Shown here in pieces: positions 38,442 to 45,711 of a stretch of DNA of 56,292 nucleotides. Source of the DNA: a virus. A program made the translations under genes and the position numbers. The stretch's first letter is position 1. Every line of letters starts with the position of its first letter. Below the pieces are notes generated by a model. The model was given only the letters and a program-made list of their open reading frames with translations. It had not been told where the DNA came from and did no database searches. The stretch lies in the IMG/VR virus record IMGVR_UViG_3300037847_000441, positions 1-56,292 of that record, one strand, 5' to 3'.

Positions 38442-38758
38442 CTGTATTAAGATACAATAGATTTTATTATGATCCTCTACCTAGTAATGTTAAGATAAAA
38501 AAGAGTGACATACACGGATATGGTATCTTTGCAAAAGAAGATATTAAATCTAAAACAGATTTAGGATCTACACATATTAAATATCCCATGATTGTAGGCT
38601 ATGTAAGAACCCCTATGGGTGGTTTTATAAATCACTCAGAGAAACCAAACTGTCATTTAATTATATCTCAAGATTGGGATGACTTTATAATTTATAACGT
38701 AGTAACACATAAAAAAATATTAAAAGATGAAGAAATACTTTTAGACTATGAAGTGTAA
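38438..38758 (+). CDS. SET-domain protein (lysine methyltransferase-like)
   Basis: 106 residues, a minimal SET domain: KKSDIHGYGIFAKEDIKS (opening motif), GGFINHSEKPNC (the N-H-S motif at about 65-67 that binds SAM and forms the pseudoknot), and KDEEILLDYEV (the E-E-I-x-x-D-Y closing motif). Pre-SET and post-SET cysteine regions are missing. Such mini-SET proteins occur in some phages and large viruses, and relatives methylate lysines. In this genome the abundant Lys-rich late proteins are conceivable targets, but this is speculation. Confidence 0.85.
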   Translation: MTVLRYNRFYYDPLPSNVKIKKSDIHGYGIFAKEDIKSKTDLGSTHIKYPMIVGYVRTPMGGFINHSEKPNCHLIISQDWDDFIIYNVVTHKKILKDEEILLDYEV

Positions 38759-38769
38759 GGAGTAACATA

Positions 38770-39174
38770 ATGTTAGGACTAGCAGATAGTGTTATAGGTG
38801 TAGCTGGTAAAGTTCTTGATAAGTTTGTAGAAGACAAAGACCTCAAGACTAAACTAGAGGCTGAACTAAAACAACAGATGATTAGCCTTGATCTTGCTCA
38901 AACACAAGCTAATATAGAGCAAGCTAAACACCCTTCTATCTTTGTAGCCGGAGCTAGACCTGCCATCATGTGGATATGTGCTCTAGGTCTTGGTTGGCAG
39001 TTTATTCTTGCACCTATATCTTCATGGATTATTATAACTTGGTATCCTACAGTAACATTACCTATGTTAGAAACAGGAGAACTAACAAGTCTTGTTCTTG
39101 CTCTTCTTGGTCTTGGCGGTATGCGTACAGCAGAGAAGTGGAAAGGTGTCCAAAGAGATAATATGAAACAATGA
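38770..39174 (+). CDS. Holin-like protein (GTA-type 3TM family)
   Basis: 134 residues. The N-terminal amphipathic helix (KTKLEAELKQQMISLDLAQT) ends at KHPSIFVAGARPAIMWICAL, the mark of the holin family that includes the gene-transfer-agent holin of alphaproteobacteria. Hydrophobic segments follow at about 59-77, 78-93 and 103-118. It should form inner-membrane lesions that release an endolysin. It is encoded rightward, while the M15 peptidase lies about 2.3 kb away on the other strand. Confidence 0.75.
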   Translation: MLGLADSVIGVAGKVLDKFVEDKDLKTKLEAELKQQMISLDLAQTQANIEQAKHPSIFVAGARPAIMWICALGLGWQFILAPISSWIIITWYPTVTLPMLETGELTSLVLALLGLGGMRTAEKWKGVQRDNMKQ

Positions 39175-39521
39175 AAGCAGGTAAAGTCTGGGGTCAAACA
39201 TCTACCATATTTCAAAATGGTGTATTTGAATTTCACCACATTATATTTAATAAAGGTAGTAAATGTAGTAAACATAAACACAAATATAAGTGGAATGGTT
39301 TCTATGTAACTAAAGGTCAGCTTATTATCAGAGTATGGAAGAATGACTATGATCTTGTAGATGAAACTATTCTAAATAAAGGTGAATGGACAACAGTAAA
39401 ACCCGGAGAATATCACCAGTTTGAAGCTATATCAGATGGTGAGGCTCTTGAATTATATTGGGCAGAGTTTGATCATAATGATATTGAACGTGAGACAGTA
39501 GGAGAATCTAGTGGCTCTTAA
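39171..39521 (+). CDS. Cupin-fold protein
   Basis: 116 residues with both cupin motifs. CSKHKHKYKWNGFYVTKGQL gives H-x-H and the following Gly, and VKPGEYHQFEA gives P-G-x-x-H. The FEFHHIIFNKG start and YWAEFD end complete a single beta barrel. Three His likely bind a metal. Substrate unknown; sugar-isomerase and dioxygenase functions are both possible. It overlaps the holin-like and small terminase genes. Confidence 0.75.
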   Translation: MKAGKVWGQTSTIFQNGVFEFHHIIFNKGSKCSKHKHKYKWNGFYVTKGQLIIRVWKNDYDLVDETILNKGEWTTVKPGEYHQFEAISDGEALELYWAEFDHNDIERETVGESSGS

Positions 39522-39978
39522 TGAAAAGCAAGAGAAGTTTGCACAGTCCTACATATTACATCGTAATGCTACAGAAGCTGCAAAGAATGCTGGTTATGCT
39601 CCTGACTCAGCAGCTAATCAGGGCTACCGTCTCATGCAGAATCAAGAGGTTGTTGATAGAGTTCACGAACTAGAGCAACAACTTGAAACAGATGTAGATG
39701 TTATAGGTGAATTAGAAAAGCAGTATGAGTTTGCTAAAAACAACGGTCACTCAAATAGTGCGCTCAAAGCGTTAGAATTATTATCTAGAATACGTGGTGC
39801 TAATAGTGATGTCAATTCGGGGTTAGATAAAGACACACTAGAAACAGCTATTGTTGGATGTCTTAATACATTAGGAGAAGATAAAGTTATTAATCTATTA
39901 CAGAAGTGTGACTTTGCAAGTAACATATTTGAAGAGGGGGATATAGAAGAAGATGCCAAGGAAATGGAAGGTGTATGA
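39511..39978 (+). CDS. terS: Terminase small subunit
   Basis: 155 residues from a GTG start (GTGGCTCTTAATGAAAAG) with AGGAG upstream. LNEKQEKFAQSYILHRNATE followed by AAKNAGYAPDSAANQGYRLM is the helix-turn-helix of the Terminase_2 family, with a helical oligomerisation segment (RVHELEQQLETDVD) next and an acidic tail. It recognises the packaging site and regulates TerL. Unusually it is about 25 kb from terL and on the opposite strand. Confidence 0.85.
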   Translation: MALNEKQEKFAQSYILHRNATEAAKNAGYAPDSAANQGYRLMQNQEVVDRVHELEQQLETDVDVIGELEKQYEFAKNNGHSNSALKALELLSRIRGANSDVNSGLDKDTLETAIVGCLNTLGEDKVINLLQKCDFASNIFEEGDIEEDAKEMEGV

Positions 39979-40090
39979 TTCTGATGGTAATATAGTTATT
40001 ATTACTACATATAAAGAAGCTGCACTATATATGTTAAAAAAGTTAAAGGGTAAGAAAAAAAGAGGAGCAAAGCTGACCGCTGAGAATTAA
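39953..40090 (+). CDS. Small basic hypothetical protein (45 aa)
   Basis: MPRKWKVYDSDGNIVIITTY, then KEAALYMLKKLKGKKKRGAK: a small beta-alpha unit with a Lys/Arg tail. It overlaps the end of terS by 26 bases and ends one base before the HNH gene. Possibly DNA-binding and linked to packaging. No family recognised. Confidence 0.6.
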   Translation: MPRKWKVYDSDGNIVIITTYKEAALYMLKKLKGKKKRGAKLTAEN

Positions 40091-40091
40091 T

Positions 40092-40463
40092 ATGAAACTT
40101 TGTATTTATTGTAATAATGATTTTGCTACAGATTTAGATCATACTATACCTTATTCTTTTTATTCATTAAACTATAAAGGTGGTAGAAAAAAAGCATCTC
40201 ATAATGATCCAGTTCCTATGGTAGATTCTTGCCGTGAATGTAATATTATGCTTTCTAATAAATTAATTCCAGACATAGATGATAGAAAAAAATTTTTATT
40301 AAATAAATATAAAAAAAGATATAAAAAACTATTATCTACACCTCACTGGGATGAGGAAGATTTGAAAGAATTAGATAAAGATTTAAGAAATAAAATTATT
40401 TATGACTTCAAGATAAAAAAGTGGGTAGAAGAAAAAATAAAATTTTTATCTCTTACTGCCTAA
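40092..40463 (+). CDS. HNH endonuclease near terminase small subunit
   Basis: 123 residues. CIYCNNDFATDLDHTIPYSF gives the zinc Cys pair and the D-H of the HNH core; DSCRECNIMLSNKL gives the second Cys pair and the Asn. The C-terminus is a basic helix (DRKKFLLNKYKKRYKKLL). HNH genes next to terminases (for example HK97 gp74) assist packaging cleavage, which fits here better than homing. It is the last rightward gene and its end overlaps the last leftward gene by 18 bases. Confidence 0.78.
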   Translation: MKLCIYCNNDFATDLDHTIPYSFYSLNYKGGRKKASHNDPVPMVDSCRECNIMLSNKLIPDIDDRKKFLLNKYKKRYKKLLSTPHWDEEDLKELDKDLRNKIIYDFKIKKWVEEKIKFLSLTA

Positions 40464-40688
40464 CTTACCTGCCTGATAAGCAGCAGCACCAAAGTAAGCT
40501 GCAATTAAACCTGATAAGGCTAGATAAGCCATCTCCATAACATTATTATTACCATAACGATCTGGTACAATTATAATAGCTATAGTCATAGCAAGTAACA
40601 TTCCCATCACAAGCCAAGCCATACGTCTTCTATTAGTCTGATATACAGATTTATCTGGTATCATATCTTCTTTTTTATCTTCACTCAT
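40446..40688 (-). CDS. Small two-span membrane protein, holin-like (80 aa)
   Basis: Charged N-terminus (SEDKKEDMIPDKSVYQTNRR), then two hydrophobic helices (MAWLVMGMLLAMTIAIII and MEMAYLALSGLIAAYFGAAA) joined by a short polar turn, ending QAGKLGSKR. Class II holin topology. Last gene of the leftward arm and close to the M15 peptidase, so a second holin or antiholin is plausible. Confidence 0.6.
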   Translation of the reverse strand: MSEDKKEDMIPDKSVYQTNRRRMAWLVMGMLLAMTIAIIIVPDRYGNNNVMEMAYLALSGLIAAYFGAAAYQAGKLGSKR

Positions 40689-40698
40689 AATAGACTCC

Positions 40699-41175
40699 CT
40701 ATTCTGTAGGTATATTTAGATATACCACTGTACCTATCACTATTATTACAGCAGCAAATAAAGTTATTAAAGCAGCTAGTCCAATGTTTTTTATTTTCTC
40801 TAATCTCTGAGCTTGTTTTTTTGCTGCATTTTGCTTTGCTTTTTTTAATTCAAGTCTTGCTTCTCTCTCCAGAGCTAGAAATTGTTGCCAACTACCCGGA
40901 GTTCCATAGAGTTGCATAAACTCACGAAGCTCTTCTCTTTGTCTTTGTACAGTCTGAGTATGTAACAGACGCTTCATGGCAGTCTCTGAACTAGAACTGC
41001 CCATTAGTTTTGTTCTATTGTTTTCTTCTTGTACTTGTGAACAGCCTTTAGCCCAATCAGTTAGCTGCTTACCACAATCTGCAACTGTTCTACCATTCTG
41101 AAGAAGTTGTTTTACTTCTTTAAATGCTTTGTTAGCTAACGCTATGCCACTAATAACTGTGACCGGATCAACCAA
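40699..41175 (-). CDS. Membrane-anchored coiled-coil protein (158 aa)
   Basis: VDPVTVISGIALANKAFKEV at the N-terminus, then a long basic helix (REARLELKKAKQNAAKKQAQ) and a C-terminal membrane span (IGLAALITLFAAVIIVIGTV, about residues 132-152) with a very short tail. It resembles phage proteins near lysis genes that carry a coiled coil and one anchor. Role unknown; a spanin-like or virion-associated function is possible. Confidence 0.6.
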   Translation of the reverse strand: MVDPVTVISGIALANKAFKEVKQLLQNGRTVADCGKQLTDWAKGCSQVQEENNRTKLMGSSSSETAMKRLLHTQTVQRQREELREFMQLYGTPGSWQQFLALEREARLELKKAKQNAAKKQAQRLEKIKNIGLAALITLFAAVIIVIGTVVYLNIPTE

Positions 41176-41197
41176 AATTACCCCTCAATCTATCAAC

Positions 41198-41440
41198 TCA
41201 TACAAATATCTCTTTTGTACTGTTTGATTTACCAACTTCTACTTCTTGACCATACCTATCATACAATGTGGTGGAGGACTCAGATACTCTTACAACAGGA
41301 CCATCCATTGTATATTTACGTGTTATGTAAGTAAGTTCATCTCCACCAGATTGTATTGTATGTCGTGTGTATACTTCTATGGGAGCCATGCTCATGCCCA
41401 TAATATGTGATTGTACAGGCTCCACTACTTGTAACTCCAC
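41198..41440 (-). CDS. Hypothetical beta-rich protein (80 aa)
   Basis: MELQVVEPVQSHIMGMSMAP, then IEVYTRHTIQSGGDELTYIT and PVVRVSESSTTLYDRYGQEV. Beta-rich and soluble. Overlaps the peptidase gene by 16 bases. No family recognised; could be a minor virion component. Confidence 0.6.
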   Translation of the reverse strand: MELQVVEPVQSHIMGMSMAPIEVYTRHTIQSGGDELTYITRKYTMDGPVVRVSESSTTLYDRYGQEVEVGKSNSTKEIFV

Positions 41441-41811
41441 ACTGTAGGTCTAGGACTACGATCTGAGTCATCCATATCATCTATATGAATAAATCTTTTA
41501 TTATGTGCTCCACGTTGAGCTACACCTATACCTGTAAATTTATGCTCTATTGCTAATCTAATAAGATCATAAGCATCTGATCCTGTTACAGCTACATCTA
41601 CTGCACGTCCTTGTACATGTGCTGAATTAGGAGAGCCACCTATTGCACTGTTGTGTGCTTGACTTCTATAACCTGATGTGATAATCATTGGTCTATCATA
41701 ACACTCACGAAGACACTCTAATTTTTCCATGAACTTTTCGTCCATTAAACACTCATCTGTACCTTTACATCTCATTTCTTTTTCTGTAAAGTAAGTCCAA
41801 TGTGTTGACAT
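41425..41811 (-). CDS. Peptidase M15-type endolysin
   Basis: 128 residues. ITSGYRSQAHNSAIGG, SAHVQGRAVDV with metal ligands H65 and D72, and FIHIDD with H109/D111 form the M15_3 (D-Ala-D-Ala peptidase) site. There is no signal peptide, so it needs a holin to reach the wall. It cuts the peptide stem of peptidoglycan at lysis. It overlaps the upstream membrane-coil gene by one base, giving a compact lysis group. Confidence 0.88.
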   Translation of the reverse strand: MSTHWTYFTEKEMRCKGTDECLMDEKFMEKLECLRECYDRPMIITSGYRSQAHNSAIGGSPNSAHVQGRAVDVAVTGSDAYDLIRLAIEHKFTGIGVAQRGAHNKRFIHIDDMDDSDRSPRPTVWSYK

Positions 41812-42059
41812 TATCTACAAATCCTTTCCATCATATTATCTAGTTTAGTTTCAAGTTTATCAAAACGATCTATAAGTTTTTCTATATCTCGTTCAACTTC
41901 ATCTTTACGTGCATACTCTTTTGCTATCTCTTCTCTAGTCTTACTAACTAATATACGTGCCTCATCTAGTTTTGTATTCACACCACGTATCCACCATATT
42001 ACCATACCAGCAAATCCGCTAAGTATAAGATTCCATATCATTGCACTTTCTGGCATCAC
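41811..42059 (-). CDS. Single-span membrane coiled-coil protein (82 aa), lysis-associated
   Basis: An N-terminal membrane helix (AMIWNLILSGFAGMVIWWIR) followed by a long charged coiled coil (EARILVSKTREEIAKEYARK, then DRFDKLETKLDNMMERICR). This topology matches an inner-membrane spanin subunit or a coiled-coil class III-like holin. It overlaps both the 1214-residue gene and the endolysin gene, so it belongs to the lysis group. Confidence 0.65.
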   Translation of the reverse strand: MMPESAMIWNLILSGFAGMVIWWIRGVNTKLDEARILVSKTREEIAKEYARKDEVERDIEKLIDRFDKLETKLDNMMERICR

Positions 42060-45000
42060 TCTTCTCCAATCACTAAATCAGGTGGATCTAATCTTAAATC
42101 TCTACCACGATAGAATTTTTCTACATCTAATAAACTTCTTCTTAAAGTATTTATTTCTCCAGAAAAATTTCTATTAGTTTTATTTCTAAGATTATTTAAT
42201 AAATCTCTAAAATATTTTGAATCTTGACTTATTTGCCTTATAGCATATCTACCATTAAATATTGAAGCTAATTCTTTTTGAGAGGGTATTGCTCTACCTA
42301 AATCAATATTATTCTTAAATAATCTTAAAGCTTTATTTTTAGGTAAAAAATATCTAAGATCACCGTATAGTTTAGAAAGACCTTGTTGAAAAGCATACTG
42401 ATCTTTTTGAGCTTCATCATAGTCTTTTAAGATAGGAGCTAAATCATAAACTGCGGTTGGATCATTTAATTTATTTTTTAAACCCTTGTTAAAATCAGAC
42501 CAATTACTATTAGCATTATTACTTAATTGTCTTAATGCAAAACCAGTAGCTTTAGTTAAATCTATTTTCTCTTCTTTAAGTCCAGGTAATGCAATACCAT
42601 TCATATCTAAAAGATCAGCAATACCTTCTGCTCTTTGAGGAGTTTCTCCATAGTATCGAGGATTTAAAAACTTATCTATATCATAAAGAGAACTATCTTT
42701 ATTATCTAATGCACCAGAATCTATAACCATATCTCTTGCAAGTTTTATAAATCCGGGTTCAATAGCTTTTACAACACCACGTAAAACATCTATATCACCA
42801 GTTTTTACATAGCTTAATAAACCTTGTGCTCCATCTAGTGCAAGTGACTGACTAACAAAAGGTTCAAGAAGTTTTACTCCAGAAGTAAGTATTTGTTTAT
42901 CTAAATCTTTAGATACATCTTCTCCTCTAGATGCTTTTAATATAAAAGGAACTACTAGACTAGCTATATGAGAATCTGCATTAAGATAACTTAAATCTCT
43001 TATATAAGGATTACCATCTTTGTCTACTCTAGTTACAACAATAGCATTATCTCTTTGATACTCTGGTAGTATGTATTGTCTTAAATTTTCTAATATTTCA
43101 GATGTTCCTAACGCTTCATTTGTAAGTAAGGCGGCACTATATACTGCTCCTTGGGCTGCATTAAATTGTAATAATCTTGCTGCCGCAGATTTTTGTAACT
43201 CTTTATTATTTGTTTCAAATCCTAAGTTTAAATCATCAGCAGCAGTTTTAAATAACTGATAAGTATTTCTTAAACGCTCTGCTGGATACGCAGTAAACGT
43301 ACCAATAATAGGCACTGCTCTTAGTTTTTCTAATATTAGAGGAATACGATCATATATAGGAGTTAAGTTTGCTGTTCTTATTGCTGCTCTTTCTTTAATA
43401 TAATCTTCTTTTGTTACTGGTCCATCTATATTATATTCACGTTTAAAGTTTGTTAGTAACTCATTTTGTTTTTCAGGTGTAAATGCATCAAATATTTTAC
43501 CTTCTTTTATTTTTTCATTTTTATAGACTCCAAACTTAAATATATCATCGTTAGCTTGATAAATTTCTCTTGCTTTTTTTCCGGGTTTACCTAAGAACAA
43601 TAATTTAGAAGCTATACTTCTATCACCTGTAGTATCTGCAATATCTTGTATTCTGTTTACTGCTTGATTTAAATCAATATTAGAACCTTGTAAACCTTGT
43701 TGTTGAAACTCAGTCCACTCTTTTACAAATTTTTCTGATTTTTCTTTATTAGTTAAATTAGTATAAGATTTAATACCACCAGCTTTAATACCATCATATA
43801 TGCCTTTAATATTACCACTAGAGGCAGCATATCCCATTGCTCCAAGAAAGTTTCTTGCTTGAGCTAAAGGACTATAAACAGTTTTACCTGCTTTAGCAAA
43901 AGTTTGTGTTCCTATAAAAGTTCTATATGCAGCCCCAACAGCATCATCTCTATTTAAAATATCTCTAGCAAATATATTATCATCAAATAATTCTTTTAAT
44001 TTACTAGCATGATTTTTTTCTATATAAATATCTTTTAAATCTTTTTCAATAAAACCTCTAGGTAATTGAAAAACAGATGTTGCTTTTTCACCGGGTTTAG
44101 AACTATCTATAAGACGTACAACTTCTTTACCATCAAATTTTTGAGAAGCTTCTCCTGCACTTTTAGCACGTATGCCTAAATTTTTATTAAGTGCATCAGC
44201 ACCTATATCTGAAGCTAGGTTTGTTCGAGAGGCTGCTTCTGTTATACCATTTATACTATCTAATATACGAAAAGCTGGAGTATTATTATAACCAATTATT
44301 GTCTTTACCGAATCAGGTATATCACCCTCTGGTGCTTTTTTTTCAAATGGACCTTTTAATGTTCTTTTTGCTCTAGAAGGTGTATATAATTCTTTTATTT
44401 TATCTAGTAATACTTTATTAGTTGCCTCTTCAGACATAGCTATATTACCATCTTTATCTAATATTTTATCAGCAATACTTTTGTATGTATCTTTATCCTT
44501 ATTTAAGATAACTGTTGCTTTATAATCTTCAATTATATTAGGATTCTTTTCTAAGAACTTTTTAAAAGGTTCTCTTGTTAGGGCAAAGTATGAATCAGCT
44601 ACGTTACGAGCATAGTTAGAATTATCTCCAAATATTTTTTCTTTAACTTTATTTGGTAATTTAGATTCAGAGGCATACTTAGTTGTCTCATCTATAAGAC
44701 TTCTAAAGTTTGTAACCTGTTGATAAGTCTCAGGCGCATTTGTTCTTAATATATCTAATGCTTCAGCATCATTTTCTAAAGCTCTATTTTGAATATCAAC
44801 ATCAACATTTTCTTTTTCAGATGCTTTAGCAAATTGTTCTTGTATTTCAGAGGCTCTATCTGAGAATGGTTTAATCTCACCAGTTCTTCTTTCAGCTAAA
44901 CGTCTAGTTGAGTCTTTAAGATTGGCAGTAGGTAAAAAGTTTTTAGCTAAAAAATTTGATGCAGTCTTAGCAGCTTCACTATTATCAATAAGTTTACCAA

Positions 45001-45700
45001 CTGAATCTTTAGCACCACCTATTGCTAAACTCCCTGTCACACCAACAGCAGGAGATATAAGTCCTTCTGCTAAACCTTGTAATGCAGCACGACCAAAATC
45101 TATACCACCTATATCTAAAATAGAATCTCTTTCTAAGCCTATATCTTTTTCAACATCTTGAGCAATAATACTTTGAGCCGCACCACCTGCTCCTGCAATA
45201 CCTCCTTCAACAGCTAAACTGTATTGAACAGGTTTAGTTGTAAGAGCTTTTACTCTAGATTTAAGTGCTGACCTAACTCCTTGTTTTGCTAACTCTTTTG
45301 CTCCCATAACAGCAGCACCTCCAGAACCTAATGTAAAGGCTGAAGCAATGGCTGCTACAAAGTTAGTGGGGTCAGTTGCACCAGCTAATAGATAATCTGT
45401 TAAAGCAGCACCCATTGGTGCTCCACCTTCCTGAAAGAAGGTTGGCATTTGTTCTACTTGTTCTAGAGAATATCTTAATAATTGTTTACGATCTTCATCT
45501 AGATCTTTCATATCTTGACCAGTATTATACGTAGAAAGTATATTAGTATCAAAATATCTTTTCTTAGTTAAGAAAGTATCTAGAATATCTTTAGGATCAT
45601 AAGCAACATTTTCTCCTAATCCTTGTAAGACATGATATGTAGAATCAATAAAATCTTTATTTTCTAATAACCCATCATAAGTTATTTTAGGTTCAGACAT
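42056..45700 (-). CDS. Very large internal virion / DNA-ejection-like protein (1214 aa)
   Basis: The longest gene. The N-terminal part holds Gly/Ala-rich hydrophobic segments (ALTDYLLAGATDPTNFVAAI, AFTLGSGGAAVMGA, LAVEGGIAGAGGAAQSIIAQ), then long Lys/Glu/Asn-rich helical sequence. A middle region with LRAVPIIGTFTAYPAERLRN and the last third look helical. Such giant proteins with membrane-active patches near the tail genes are typical internal core proteins of podophages (T7 gp16-like place), ejected to form a channel. No lytic-transglycosylase motif was seen. Function inferred from size, position and composition. Confidence 0.7.
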   Translation of the reverse strand: MSEPKITYDGLLENKDFIDSTYHVLQGLGENVAYDPKDILDTFLTKKRYFDTNILSTYNTGQDMKDLDEDRKQLLRYSLEQVEQMPTFFQEGGAPMGAALTDYLLAGATDPTNFVAAIASAFTLGSGGAAVMGAKELAKQGVRSALKSRVKALTTKPVQYSLAVEGGIAGAGGAAQSIIAQDVEKDIGLERDSILDIGGIDFGRAALQGLAEGLISPAVGVTGSLAIGGAKDSVGKLIDNSEAAKTASNFLAKNFLPTANLKDSTRRLAERRTGEIKPFSDRASEIQEQFAKASEKENVDVDIQNRALENDAEALDILRTNAPETYQQVTNFRSLIDETTKYASESKLPNKVKEKIFGDNSNYARNVADSYFALTREPFKKFLEKNPNIIEDYKATVILNKDKDTYKSIADKILDKDGNIAMSEEATNKVLLDKIKELYTPSRAKRTLKGPFEKKAPEGDIPDSVKTIIGYNNTPAFRILDSINGITEAASRTNLASDIGADALNKNLGIRAKSAGEASQKFDGKEVVRLIDSSKPGEKATSVFQLPRGFIEKDLKDIYIEKNHASKLKELFDDNIFARDILNRDDAVGAAYRTFIGTQTFAKAGKTVYSPLAQARNFLGAMGYAASSGNIKGIYDGIKAGGIKSYTNLTNKEKSEKFVKEWTEFQQQGLQGSNIDLNQAVNRIQDIADTTGDRSIASKLLFLGKPGKKAREIYQANDDIFKFGVYKNEKIKEGKIFDAFTPEKQNELLTNFKREYNIDGPVTKEDYIKERAAIRTANLTPIYDRIPLILEKLRAVPIIGTFTAYPAERLRNTYQLFKTAADDLNLGFETNNKELQKSAAARLLQFNAAQGAVYSAALLTNEALGTSEILENLRQYILPEYQRDNAIVVTRVDKDGNPYIRDLSYLNADSHIASLVVPFILKASRGEDVSKDLDKQILTSGVKLLEPFVSQSLALDGAQGLLSYVKTGDIDVLRGVVKAIEPGFIKLARDMVIDSGALDNKDSSLYDIDKFLNPRYYGETPQRAEGIADLLDMNGIALPGLKEEKIDLTKATGFALRQLSNNANSNWSDFNKGLKNKLNDPTAVYDLAPILKDYDEAQKDQYAFQQGLSKLYGDLRYFLPKNKALRLFKNNIDLGRAIPSQKELASIFNGRYAIRQISQDSKYFRDLLNNLRNKTNRNFSGEINTLRRSLLDVEKFYRGRDLRLDPPDLVIGEE

Positions 45701-45711
45701 TATAATGTACC

